From the NCBI RefSeq assembly GCF_964204645.1, contig NC_134030.1:1711855-1775854 (forward strand): a stretch of DNA of 64,000 bases, read 5' to 3'. The stretch is from Tubulanus polymorphus (lineage: Eukaryota; Nemertea; Palaeonemertea; Tubulaniformes; Tubulanidae). The notes beneath the pieces are model-generated. The model saw only the letters and a list, made by a program, of their open reading frames with translations, searched no databases and was not told the origin of the DNA. A program made the translations under genes and the position numbers. This document shows, piece by piece, positions 32,301 through 42,119 of the stretch; within the stretch, counting starts at the first letter, position 1, and the number at the start of each line of letters is the position of its first letter.

Positions 32301-35300
32301 GTACTGTGGTTTATTTATGGTGGTCAGAGGATGAGACCTATTACAATTTGCATTCTCTACTTGACTCACTGGTCAAGGGTTAATATCTAGTTTGATAAAT
32401 GTGGAGCATGTCGGTGAATCATCCCCCCCCCCTCCCCCGGACTCTGATCTCAATGTCTGATGTCAATCGTCAGCAGTTTCAATGGAATAGGCTCGATTAG
32501 GTGTGGAACAAGTGGAATCCTCGATTGCCACAGTCAAACCTAGAGTATTAAGAGCTCAATTAGGTTCTTCTTTGCGTCTCTTCTCCGGTTGGAGTGCTCC
32601 AGTTTCCACCGAATGGAGGAAGATTAGAGATGTGCAGATTCAAGTCCACCATGCGGACTCCGGCTCCGGCAGCTCAAAACTCAAAATGAATGCTCGGGGC
32701 CAGTGAGAGGTTGTCTATAACGAGCAGCCACCTACTGATCCGGCGTTCCCGGGTCGTATCACGGCGGCTACTGTCCTCAATTCTGAACACCTCCCGACAT
32801 GCGCCCGAAAGCAGGTCACGAGACAATAATCTCGTCAGCTCTCAAAGATCTGGCCAAAAAGAGAGCAATAGAACCAGTACGGGACGAAGCCACATCCGGC
32901 TGGTTTTCATGAATATTTATGCTCCTTAAGACCACAGGGCGTCGATGGACTGTCATTCCTCGAGTGGCACCTGGATATCCCGAGGCTTCCGATGACTAAA
33001 ACAGGGAGGTAATTCAAGGTCTCCGCCGAGGTTAATGGGCGGCTTCATTGGACCTGAAAGATGTCAGGTTCCTATTCACCCGAAATCTCATCAATTTTAC
33101 AGAATGAAGTGGAAACTCCGCCAGTTCCAGTTCAGGTCTCTTCCAGTCGGCCTCAGTACAGCCCACGCCCTGGGTATTTACCAGCTTGGGTCAAGTCCAG
33201 AAGGTACACTACACTCCAGGGCTGGGTTTCATAGATATGGAAGAAAAATAATTCCAGGGATCATTTTGAAATTTGTCAGTTAAAACCATGGTTTCTCATT
33301 GTTAGTCTGGTGGTTGTTACCCAGATTGAGGATTTATCCCTTTGGATAACTTTGATACTCAGTCTATGAAACCGGGTCCTGGAGTATTTGTCTGTTGGTT
33401 TACCTCGACGACTGGTTACTAGTACCAAACTCGACTATAGAATGTCAGGAGGCGGTGACCGCTGTCGACCGCTGTCGTAGACTTAGTTCACCAGTTCCGC
33501 GTAAACTAAGTAAAATCTCACTTGATGCCGTCCCAACAGTTCACATCTCCGGATCAGCACGGTCTTTCCGTCCATGGCTCGAGTAGCCAAACTTCAAGAA
33601 GCGTAGTTACCACAAACGAGAGGACAGCTAGTTATCGGTGACGCCTGTGGCTAAATGCAATACCGCAGTGCCAGGGGTCGTATCTCTGGCTATCTACACA
33701 TTCAGAGAATATTAACTAAAACCATAGGAAAGGGTCAAGCACTACTCCGAAAAAAAACTAATTTTATTTCCAAAAAATTATGATATTATATGGATTGCAG
33801 CTGTGTGGAAGAAGTTTTCAAAATTATTTAGGAGCTTATTATAATTTGAATGCATGAATTGAGAGCAATTTGAAATGTGTTGATATCCGAAAGTGTTTCC
33901 ATTGACTTCACTCATTCACCTGATGAAGCTTCTATACATTAGTACCCAAAGCTTGTGTGTCAAATAAACTAGTTACACGTCCTATAAAGTACTACTTGTC
34001 TCGTTATATATTCTAAACCCCAGTTAACAATTCCAGTAAGTCAGGTTTAGGGAATAGATATTTAAACCTTGAGATGATACCGATGTGATACAATTCCAGT
34101 AAGTCAGGTTTAGGGAATAGATATTTAAACCTTGAGATGAAACCGATGTGATACAATTCCAGTAAGTCAGGTTTAGGGAATAGATATTTAAACCTTGAGA
34201 TGATACCGATTTAATACAATTCCAGTAAGTCAGGTTTAGGGAATAAATATTTAAACCTTGAGATGAAACCGATGTGATACAATTCCAGTAAGTCAGGTTT
34301 AGGGAATAGATATTTAAACCTTCAGATGAAACCGATGTGATACAATTCCAGTAAGTCAGGTTTAGGGAATAGATATTTAAACCTTGAGATGATACCGATG
34401 TGATACAATTCCAGTAAGTCAGGTTTAGGGAATAGATATTTAAACCTTGAGATGATACCGATGTAATACAATTCCAGTAAGTCAGGTTTAGGGAATAGAT
34501 ATTTAAACCTTGAGATGATACCGATTTAATACAATTCCAGTAAGTCAGGTTTAGGGAATAAATATTTAAACCTTGAGATGAAACCGATGTCAGTGATACA
34601 ATTCCAGTAAGTCAGGTTTAGGGAATAGATATTTAAACCTTGAGATGATACCGATGTTATACATTCCCAGTAAGTCAGGTTTAGGGAATAGATATTTAAA
34701 CCTTGAGATGATACCGATGTTATACAATTCCAGTAAGTCAGGTTTAGGGAATAGATATTTAAACCTTCAGATGAAACCGATGTGATACAATTCCAGAAAG
34801 TCAAGTTTAGGGAATAGATATTTAAACCTTGAGATGAAACCGATGTGATACAATTCCAGTAAGTCAGGTTTAGGGAATAGATATTTAAACCTTGAGATGA
34901 AACCGATGTGATACAATTCCAGTAAGTCAGGTTTAGGGAATAGATATTTAAACCTTGAGATGATACCGATGTTATACAATTCCAGTAAGTCAGGTTTAGG
35001 GAATAGATATTTAAACCTTGAGATGAAACCGATGTGATACAATTCCAGTAAGTCAGGTTTAGGGAATAGATATTTAAACCTTGAGATTAAACCGATGTAA
35101 TACAATTCCAGTAAGTCAGGTTTAGGGAATAGATATTTAAACCTTGAGATGAAACCGATGTGATACAATTCCAGTAAGTCAGGTTTAGGGAATAGATATT
35201 TAAACCTTGAGATGATACCGATGTTATACAATTCCAGTAAGTCAGGTTTAGGGAATAGATATTTAAACCTTGAGATGAAACAGATGTGATACAATTCCAG

Positions 35301-38300
35301 TAAGTCAGGTTTAGGGAATAGATATTTAAACCTTCAGATGATACCGATGTGATACAATTCCAGTAAGTCAGGTTTAGGGAATAGATATTTAAACCTTGAG
35401 ATGATACCGATGTTATACAATTCCAGTAAGTCAGGTTTAGGGAATAGATATTTAAACCTTTAGATGATACCGATGTGATACAATTCCAGTAAGTCAGGTT
35501 TAGGGAATAGATATTTAAACCTTGAGATGAAACCGATGTAATACAATTCCAGTAAGTCAAGTTTAGGGAATAGATATTTAAACCTTCAGATGAAACCGAT
35601 GTGATACAATTCCAGTAAGTCAGGTTTAGGGAATAGATATTTAAACCTTGAGATGAAACCGATGTGATACAATTCCAGTAAGTCAGGTTTAGGGAATAGA
35701 TATTTAAACCTTGAGATGAAACCGATGTGATACAATTCCAGTAAGTCAGGTTTAGGGAATAGATATTTAAACCTTGAGATGAAACCGATGTGATACAATT
35801 CCAGTAAGTCAGGTTTAGGGAATAGATATTTAAACCTTGAGATGAAACCGATGTGATACAATTCCAGTAAGTCAGGTTTAGGGAATAGATATTTAAACCT
35901 TCAGATGAAACCGATGTGATACAATTCCAGTAAGTCAGGTTTAGGGAATAGATATTTAAACCTTCAGATGATACCGATGTGATACAATTCCAGTAAGTCA
36001 GGTTTAGGGAATAGATATTTAAACCTTCAGATGAAACCGATGTAATACAATTCCAGTAAGTCAGGTTTGATATTTAAACCTTCAGATGATACCGATGAAT
36101 TTAGCAATTTTGAATGAATTAAACCAATATGAGATTTCGATCCTAAGAATATTGGAAGCTTGTGTTTAACGTTACTAAATATTAATATTATATAAAGCTA
36201 GAAGGACACGAGGGTATCCATTTTTTTGCCCGATCGCGACGATTAAATTCGCCGGTGAATTTATACGCCCGATACGAGCGGGTACCGATCTATCTATAAA
36301 TCGGCCGTCACGGTGATTTCGTCGCCCGCCGACATTAAACATGTTCGATATTTACGCCGGTGTTCGGGTCACTTGTTAATTCGCTCGGCTTGTCGGCAAG
36401 CTTAAAAAGATTTAGAAAAAACTAGAAATTCTCATTCCTGAATGAACTGGATTCATCTGGGTTCAGTTTCATGAGACACAGTTCAAACTGCTCTTGAATT
36501 TGAGTTTGTAATTAATGTATGTGATTATAATGAATTGTATTTTTGTTTTACAGCTTTGGCATTTCGGTTAAGTCGTGCGTTCCGGCGGGAGGAGTTCGTC
36601 AGAATATTTCTACCGGAGTGTAAGTAGTTTAACTATTTTCATACAATATCATTTAGTGTGACGTGTGTTACTGATTCAGGCACGGATCCAGGAATGTTTC
36701 CAAGACGGGGTTCATAAAAATGCTGACTAAAATCTCTAATAATAGCCGGGGCCTATACGGCATATTTTTTGGCCAAACATAAGGCCTTTTTTTAATAGCA
36801 TGGTTTGGTTGCTCCCAAAATTTGAAGAAACATAAAATAAAAAAGAATTAGAAAAAAAATTTTTTATTCCTGTCTGTGAAACAAATTCAGTGAAAAACCG
36901 AGCAAAAAAGATTTTTCACCTCGGCCGAATGAGAATCCTGGATTGAACGATGAAACAATTGAAAAACGCGAGGTTCTTTTTTGATCGCAGTGTGCAGAAT
37001 TCAAACTTTCCAAGAATCATTTGTTCGGACATATGTATATTGCCCTATTGACAGTTCCCTCTTCCTTCTAAAAGTGATTTTATCTCACTGAGGGAATTTT
37101 TAAAAAATTTTCTCTGAAATGATATGGTAGCGTTTTTTTTTTTGCTTTAAAAATTTTTTGGTAGCCGATCAGCGGGGTCACGACCCCTGAAACCCTCCCT
37201 GGATCCGCGCCTATGATATCTCCTCAAAATCTAATAAAAACTTTCAATGAATTAATGCTGTAATGACGATATGTAGCCATCTGTCTATTTGAATGCATTT
37301 GCAAAAAGACAAAAAGAAATAGTAGCAGAATTTTGGCTAAAAGTTTAGAATACCCAAATTCAACATTGCTTGCAGCAGACGGAATTTCCGCCATTTTGGT
37401 TAACAGGGGATTCCCCCCTCCGGTACTTCCCATGATCAATAGTGTCTATGACGCGTTGCGTACGGAATGCCATGGAATTCCCTCACATGATTTATGATAA
37501 TAATGTTTACTTGCATTCTGATTGGTTAAAATCGCGTGTAGTTTGAACGTAGGCAATGTTTACATTTGTAACGTCACCGGCGAGTCGCTGACATTAACGT
37601 AGTCATTGAGTTAACATTATCTTGCACTGAATGGTGATATCAATCGCATTCATTTTATAAATATTTTGAATATGAATTTGTTTTTATATATCAACTGCGA
37701 GTAACAGTGTTACGCTATTGAGTCTTAAGAGACAGCCTTTATGGACCTTATTGGTTGTTATAACTCACAAGCTGACTGAGTTAGCATTCTGGATCCGTCA
37801 GATTAGTTACTTCTAGAAAATATGTTAGTCACATTTTCTGACTATATTCTGGAAAACAGTGGAAGCTTGTATCCACCCTAGATTAGAACCAATCAGAATA
37901 CACTATTTTACAGAAAATGTATTTATGACAATTGCGTAAGGTTTTAGTAAAATAGTGTTTTTTCTCGAGTAGTTGCCGAAGAAGCATAAAAATTTGATTC
38001 AATTTCATTCAGATTTAAACAAACAAATCGAATTTCATTTCATTCAGCGCAAACTTCAAATCTAATTAAAATTTTGTTCAGTATGAATAAGTTGCAAATC
38101 ATTGAGAGGAAAAAATAATTAATTGTGTTACTTAAAAAAATCACAATTGTACTGTGTTTATCAAAACAGGAGACCACAGGACCTTTGGTCCTCTAGTATT
38201 CTTTTCCTAGTTATTCCAAAAACACTAAAACAGTCCAATCAGCGATCGCTGCCAGACCAACACGATTACATTGAAATCAAACTTAAGTAACATCAGGCGC

Positions 38301-40143
38301 CCCCTGTTGGAATAATATTCATAGCCGTAGCATCGAAACCATTCGACTTGTTGTTTAATGTATTTCTCTCTATTTTTATTTTACAGTGATGAACATTTTA
38401 GAAGAATGTCCGTTTGGGGACTTGGTGGGGGAATTCAAAAGAAACTTGGTTCCCGATAGGATACCACCACCGGTTAATCCTATGTCGCCCGCTGCTGCCC
38501 CTCCCCCACGTCCATTAAATTCGCCTCAGCAGCGGCCTGTCAGACAGCCGCCCCCGGCCGCCACTCGTTCGTCAGACAGAGTCCGGGGACGGCTGTTTGA
38601 AGGAGATCTGACGGAGGTAAGAATCTTTATTTGTTTTCATATTTTATTCAGGATATCAGTTGAAGTTCAGCAAATAAATTACCAGACCTGTAAACAGAAG
38701 AGTAGTCATGAATTTCCATTTGCGGGTAAAACCCCATAGTCGAAAACCTTCGGTTATTGATCTATATCTGCTTAAGACCAATGGTTGTACACACGAGTGC
38801 GAAAACTTATCGCTCAAACTTTGATTGTATCCATGGTAACGCGTACAGTATACTATGCGTGACTTACCGTTTCCTATCACTGGAATACAATACTGTTTTT
38901 GACCATGAGCGCCATCTGCGGCGGTCATAACGGACTGACTGGTGATTGGCTGAAATGCTCGTCTACCGTGGTGACGATTATTCGGTGTTACACGTGCAGC
39001 AGACACGTCTCTGAATATCTAACATTTGATTGTTGTAACTCATCGGGAAAAATATGTTTATGAGTCGATTTTTTGTCGAAATTTTGTTCGGCAGAAAATT
39101 GGCTGCGTACGTCAAGAAGGCGGCTGATATTTGTATCGTGTGACCCCTCGTCCCGGTAATATGCCGACCCACGTACACCTGAGACCAGTTGCATAGTCAG
39201 AGCTTAGAATTAAGACCGTTTTAAGACCAACTTAGTTCTATAGCCAATCTAATAACTTAAGACCAGTCTTTAGATTTAAGACCACTTTTGGACTTAAGTC
39301 TTGACCATGGAATCGGCCCCAGATGCTTATTCCGCTGTATTGGATGCTGACGTGCTCGTGTCTTCCAGCAATGTTGTTATTCACCAAAAATATCATGTTT
39401 TGTTCGAATAACACGATTCATCTGAGTCTGGGTTTAACGGATGACACGTTCAAACAGAACTACGAAATCAATATCAGAAGTCCTTTTATATTGAAACGGT
39501 CCCAGAAGTCCCTGTTATAATGGGTACTTTTTCAAAAAAAGTAACGAGAACTCCGATGGCTTTCCGTATCGGTAAAAACTAACTATTTCTATGAGCGTCA
39601 CTCGTAGATTTACCGAAACGCCACCTTGTGACACGATATCCTAACTACGTATAGGTGTTTTATTTGCTGAATCGCTGGTTTCTCATTCTCATTTTTTATA
39701 CTTGTGTTTAATTTTATACTAAACAAATTTTTCACTTTTTCTCTTTACAGACACGACCACCGCCAAAAAAAACTAGAACAAAAAGGAAAAGAAAAGTTGC
39801 GGTCGTCGTGGCTCCGCAGGGAGGAGGAGCAAGATTGGTCCCGGCGGATGGTGCGGCTGACGAAGGTAATCGGGAGGAAGGGGAGGGGATAAATAGGAAG
39901 CGGCCGAGGAGGGATGGTGGTGGGGCTGGGGATGGTGCGGGTCCTGCTCCTCCTGCTCCTCCATCCGTATCTCGGGCGGTCACTCGTTCACTCGCCAAAA
40001 AGCTGGCGAGTGAACGAGTGGCCCGAGAGGTAGAGGTGGTGGCCCGACATACGGATGGAATGTGGGAGGAGCGGCTTCGTTCGGGGACAATTCCGGATTT
40101 GTTAACTGATTTAAAAAATATTCTTTCAGTGAAGGGATATTAG
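23309..40143 (+). CDS. nine-exon gene for a disordered, probably nuclear protein
   Basis: Coding exons are 23309-23371, 24537-24620, 25030-25068, 25439-25465, 27329-27367, 27578-27647, 36554-36619, 38387-38616 and 39751-40143. Every intron is GT-AG, mostly GTAAGT donors with pyrimidine-rich acceptors, and phases fit throughout, giving 336 codons and a TAG at 40141. The N-terminus reads MPKAVKKTRGVGPSTSSPY, followed by 15 glutamines, NISMSGID, FLPTTPPSG, a Ser run with PPETPP, a charged LSRAFRREEFVRIFLPE segment, the NILEECPFGDL exon, and a basic Gly/Ala/Pro-rich tail. Basic clusters suggest nuclear location; no signal peptide, membrane span or known domain is seen. The leader ATG follows AAG after a TTCTAG acceptor, so an upstream exon is needed. 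Diverged minus-strand copies support the exon limits. Function is unknown; transcription has not been shown. Confidence 0.72.
23372..24536 (+). other. intron 2 with MITE
   Basis: Besides the MITE at 23436-23544, this 1165-bp intron has two related segments (about 23560-23800 and 23985-24360) sharing GGAAACTATTTA and ATTTGCATTGTTT, a local duplication. The same intron is absent from the minus copies at 11.1 and 12.5 kb. Confidence 0.6.
23436..23544. mobile_element. 109-bp MITE
   Basis: Imperfect terminal inverted repeats GGGTCCAGTTTCACAAA (23436-23452) and TTTGTGAAACTAGGCCC (23528-23544), with a palindromic interior containing TTAAATCGATTTAAG. No clear target duplication was found. Confidence 0.7.
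25500..27320 (+). other. intron 4 with palindromic insertion
   Basis: Contains a 13-bp inverted repeat TGGGATACCCGCA (about 26262-26274) and its complement (about 26562-26574), probably the ends of a roughly 310-bp MITE, and the segment at 26960-27200 shared with the minus locus. Several AGATGGCGC words occur. I see no supported exon in it. Confidence 0.5.
28090..28500 (+). pseudogene. possible DIRS-like gag remnant
   Basis: A frame-broken segment has closely spaced Cys/His and Trp residues (CGHLFGP, LCSSCW, TCGLWSEDLWVRADKSRK), reminiscent of gag-type proteins of DIRS retrotransposons. An ORF at 28242-28736 begins in it and continues into the minisatellite. Assignment rests on general resemblance and on the reverse transcriptase relic on the same strand at 32.7-33.5 kb. 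Confidence 0.3.
28500..29948 (+). repeat. 40-bp / 56-bp GGTCCGGTCCAGGC minisatellite, left part
   Basis: Two unit lengths occur: 40 bp (e.g. 29536 to 29576) and 56 bp (28921 to 28977, with an inserted GTAGCTTCGAGAACTG). Units contain CCGGTCCAGGCATCACCGGG and TACTGAACATC. The array is interrupted by a transposon at 29949 and resumes at 31157. Open frames across it (28548-28877 minus, 29809-30009 minus) are repeat artefacts. Confidence 0.95.
29949..31156. mobile_element. 1.2-kb non-autonomous DNA transposon inserted in the minisatellite
   Basis: The element starts CAGGGTTC (29949) and ends GAACCCTG (31156), an 8-bp perfect terminal inverted repeat. The host CTGAA is duplicated on both sides (29944-29948 and 31157-31161), and the minisatellite continues across the insertion. 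Both subterminal regions carry many GCTTGAAAT-type repeats in opposite orientation. No transposase ORF is seen. CAGGG ends recall hAT elements, but the apparent 5-bp duplication differs from their usual 8 bp, so the superfamily is open. Confidence 0.85.
31157..31490 (+). repeat. GGTCCGGTCCAGGC minisatellite, right part
   Basis: Continuation of 28500-29948, with units of the longer CAGCTTTGAGCACC type. Confidence 0.95.
31630..32330. repeat. short tandem duplications
   Basis: TCACGTCGAGGGACCGTT recurs three times at 31630-31720. A roughly 170-bp unit with GGATGAGCCTTATTGTTTTT and CCAAGATGGCCGCCACAGCC occurs at about 31905 and again at about 32065, with a degraded third copy near 32195. Confidence 0.75.
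32700..33500 (+). pseudogene. DIRS-like reverse transcriptase relic
   Basis: In shifting frames the + strand shows KRAIEPV near 32865, LDLKD near 33047, then PIHPKSHQFYRMKW and LPVGLSTA (33071-33180), and after a MITE, YLDDWLLV at about 33400. This is the order of reverse transcriptase motifs in DIRS/Ty3-like elements, with YLDD as the catalytic box. At least two frameshifts, internal stops and the MITE insertion make it inactive. It sits in intron 6 of the + gene. Confidence 0.7.
33217..33381. mobile_element. 165-bp MITE inside the RT relic
   Basis: Ends CAGGGCTGGGTTTCATAGA (33217-33235) and TCTATGAAACCGGGTCCTG (33363-33381) are imperfect inverted repeats. The reverse transcriptase homology stops at its left end and resumes at its right end. 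Confidence 0.7.
33500..34025 (+). other. intron sequence with a CTGATGA motif
   Basis: Near 33920-33926 CTGATGA is followed by an AAGCTT-based inverted repeat and AAATAAAC, a layout like the 405-434 motif but without the GAAA box. The rest is featureless. Confidence 0.3.
34030..36090 (+). repeat. 63-bp satellite array, about 33 copies
   Basis: The 63-bp unit, containing CCAGTAAGTCAGGTTTAGGG and ATATTTAAACCTTGAGATGA, repeats with few changes. Because 63 is 21 codons, long frames on the minus strand (up to 175 codons of YHIGFISRFKYLFPKPDLLEL) appear; they are artefacts. It lies in intron 6 of the + gene. Confidence 0.95.
36228..36412. other. CpG-rich patch in an AT-rich intron
   Basis: About 28 CpG dinucleotides occur in 185 bp, far above the surroundings. 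A 55-codon minus-strand frame starting MFNVGGRRNHRDGRF (ATG at about 36343) runs through it and out at its left. No promoter element or homologous exon is recognised. Confidence 0.55.
36700..38380 (+). other. intron 7, no supported exon
   Basis: AT-rich intron sequence. The minus frame at 37224-37439 has no supporting signal. A MITE-like fragment may be present near 36460 (GGGTTCAGTTTCATGAGACA) just upstream of exon 7. Confidence 0.4.
38387..38616 (+). CDS. exon 8 of the + gene
   Basis: Acceptor TTTTATTTTACAG and donor GAG|GTAAGAATC. It enters in phase 1 (TTG spans the junction) and codes MNILEECPFGDLVGEFKRNL, then a Pro/Ala-rich stretch (PPPVNPMSPAAAPPPRP), QQRPVRQPPP and RGRLFEGDLTE. The acidic/hydrophobic start is the least low-complexity part of the protein and is conserved in the minus copy at 11563-11795, including CPFGDLV and FKRNLVPDR, so it is a likely functional segment. 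Confidence 0.72.
38620..39745 (+). other. intron 8 with MITE-like palindrome
   Basis: At about 39185-39316 GTTGCATAGTCAGAGCTTAG and, on the other side, GACTTAAGTCTTGACCATGG form imperfect inverted ends around repeated TTAAGACC words, a MITE-like structure. The minus frames at 38656-39194 lack support. Confidence 0.5.
39751..40143 (+). CDS. last exon of the + gene
   Basis: After CTCTTTACAG, 130 codons and TAG. It begins TRPPPKKTRTKRKRKVAVVV (basic, NLS-like), continues with GGG/ADG-rich sequence, a second basic motif NRKRPRRDGGG, an Ala/Pro run, then a possible amphipathic region (SRAVTRSLAKKLASERVARE, VEVVARHTDG) and ends TIPDLLTDLKNILSVKGY. Two minus-strand copies (14757-15127, 15420-15808) align along most of it but are frameshifted. 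The opposite-strand frames at 39732-39998 are shadows of the GC-rich codons. Confidence 0.75.
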   Translation, partial: TRPPPKKTRTKRKRKVAVVVAPQGGGARLVPADGAADEGNREEGEGINRKRPRRDGGGAGDGAGPAPPAPPSVSRAVTRSLAKKLASERVAREVEVVARHTDGMWEERLRSGTIPDLLTDLKNILSVKGY

Positions 40144-40195
40144 GTGCCTTGAACGCATGAGTCGTTCATGCGCGCCTAATATGCCTTCACTGAAA
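40124..40195. repeat. 72-bp imperfect palindrome over the stop codon
   Basis: Outer arms TTTCAGTGAAGG and CCTTCACTGAAA are perfect, then ATATTAGG with CCTAATAT, and an inner GAACG/CGTTC hairpin. It contains the final codons and the TAG. Versions occur at 7937-8000, 10085-10150 and 15425-15490 next to the minus-strand 3' remnants. Confidence 0.85.
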
Positions 40196-40199
40196 AAAA

Positions 40200-40780
40200 T
40201 CAACTATAACATGTACCACATATTTTTTGATTTAATTTTAGTCCAATTCCACAATTATTTCGGCTTACAATAGTGTCTTCAATTCTTTGAAGCCCAAAGC
40301 ACCTTTTTGACTCAACATCCAGTATGAAGGTGGCCGGGAATCGGGCCTGTTTTCTTCCATTTTTGTATCCCGCCCAGCATACTGGTTGTTGACTCGAAAA
40401 GGTGCTCGCTCTGGGAGCTTATCAAAGGCAGGTGATGGGAAAGGTGCCATCACACACTCTCCTTTGATAAGTTTCCTAGAGTGTCACGGGCTTTAACGGG
40501 TTGAATTCACTATAATACCAATTTTCCAAAATCAATTTAATTTCTTTCAGGCCATTCTTTTTCCATGTTTTTCTGGTACATGTTATGGTTGATTTCCATT
40601 TTCGAAAATCCGGAATTGAAGCCGTTCGAAGTCGGGGGGATGGTGGTGGGGTTGGGTTAGTTTAGGGTTCCTCTCTGATTACCTTCTTTAGCTCATCATC
40701 CGTGCAGGTGGCGCTTGCTCTTCTAGCCGGTGTTCCCTGGGGTAAACATTTTAAATTTAAAAAATCAAAAATTAAAAAAA
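40200..40780 (+). other. downstream region of the + gene
   Basis: The first 150 bp or so matches minus copies at about 7790-7935 and 9930-10080. No canonical AATAAA lies within 600 bp of the stop except the AT-rich run at about 40783-40790, so the polyadenylation site is unclear. Confidence 0.4.
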
Positions 40781-40789
40781 AATAATAAA

Positions 40790-41370
40790 ATCTTTAAAAA
40801 TCTCATCTCATTTCATCCAATTTATTTATTTGCGGGTGCGATGCCTATCGCACCCATTCATGTCATCCATCAAAAAAAAAATTAAAACTAAAAACGAAAA
40901 AAAATTTAAAAATTTAAAAAATCTCATCTCATTTCATCCAATTTATTTATTTGCGGGTGCGATTCCTATCGCACCCATTCATGTCATTCATCCAAAAAAA
41001 ATAAAAAACTAAAAACGAAAAAAAAATATAAAAATTAAAAAAATCTCATCTCATTTCATCCAATTTATTTATTTGCGGGTGCGATTCCTATCGCACCCAT
41101 TCATGTCATTCATCCAAAAAAAAATAAAAAACTAAAAACAAAAAAAAAATATTAAAATTAAAAAATCTCATCTCATTTCATCCAATTTATTTATTTGCGG
41201 GTGCGATCCCTATCGCACCCATTCATGTCATTCATCAAAAAAAAATTAAAACTAAAAACGAAAAAAAATATAAAAATTTAAAAAATCTCATCTCATTTCA
41301 TCCAATTTATTTATTTGCGGGTGCGATTCCTATCGCACCCATTCATGTCATTCATCCAAAAAAAATTTAA
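40790..41370. repeat. 121-bp array, 5 copies, each with a hairpin
   Basis: GCGGGTGCGAT recurs at 40832, 40953, 41075, 41197 and 41317. Each unit has the perfect hairpin GGGTGCGAT, four bases, ATCGCACCC, in an A/T-rich spacer. The loop varies (GCCT, TCCT, CCCT), while the stem does not. Confidence 0.95.
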
Positions 41371-41624
41371 AAACTAGAAATTAAAGTTCTAAGTTTGTTG
41401 TTAGATTCTATTGAAAGAACGTTGTAAAGTTCTTAATTTGTCTTAAAAAACGTTAGAAAAAAAGAACTTCTTAAAGTTCTCAATCTGCCGTAAAATGCAA
41501 TTGAAAAGATTATAACTCACATGAAAATTAAAAAGATAAAATAATTGATAAATAATCATTAATAAAAATTGAACTTTGGTCTCGCAATGTTTCCCCGTTA
41601 TGCATTTTTTACTCGTCGTCAAAC

Positions 41625-42112
41625 ATCGGCAGCTCATCGTCGATACTCGCAGCTCGATACACACCAGCAGCTTGTCGTCGATACACACCAGCAGCTCGAT
41701 ACACACCAGCAGCTCGATTCACACCAGCAGTTCGTCGTTGATACACACCAGCAGTTCGTCGTCGATACACACCAGCAGTTCGTCGTCGATACACACCAGC
41801 AGTTCGTCATCTATACACACCAGCAGTTTGTCGTCGATACACACCAGCAGTTCGTCGTCGATACACACCAGCAGTTGGATACACACCAGCAGCTCGATAC
41901 TCAGCAGCAGTTTGATACACACCAGCAGCTCGTCGATACACACCAGCAGTTCGTCGTCGATACACACCAGAAGCTCGATACACACCAGCAGCTCGTCGTC
42001 GATACACACCAGCAGCTCGTCGATACACACCAGCAGCTCGATACTCACCAGCAGCTCGATACACACCAGCAGCTCGTCGTCGATACACACCAGCAGCTTG
42101 ATACCAAAACAG
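41625..42112. repeat. GATACACACCAGCAG array
   Basis: Units of GATACACACCAGCAGCTC, with TCGTCGTC inserted in many, are all multiples of three, keeping frames open on both strands (185, 201 and 140 codons; DTHQQ, IHTSSS and VCIDDELL repeats). I regard all of these as repeat artefacts. Confidence 0.9.
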
Positions 42113-42119
42113 CTTTTAG

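Noticed and set aside
34526-35861. Minus-strand ORFs of 91-175 codons with a 21-residue repeat
   Set aside because: They are translations of the 63-bp satellite, open in two frames, and have no splice or start context.
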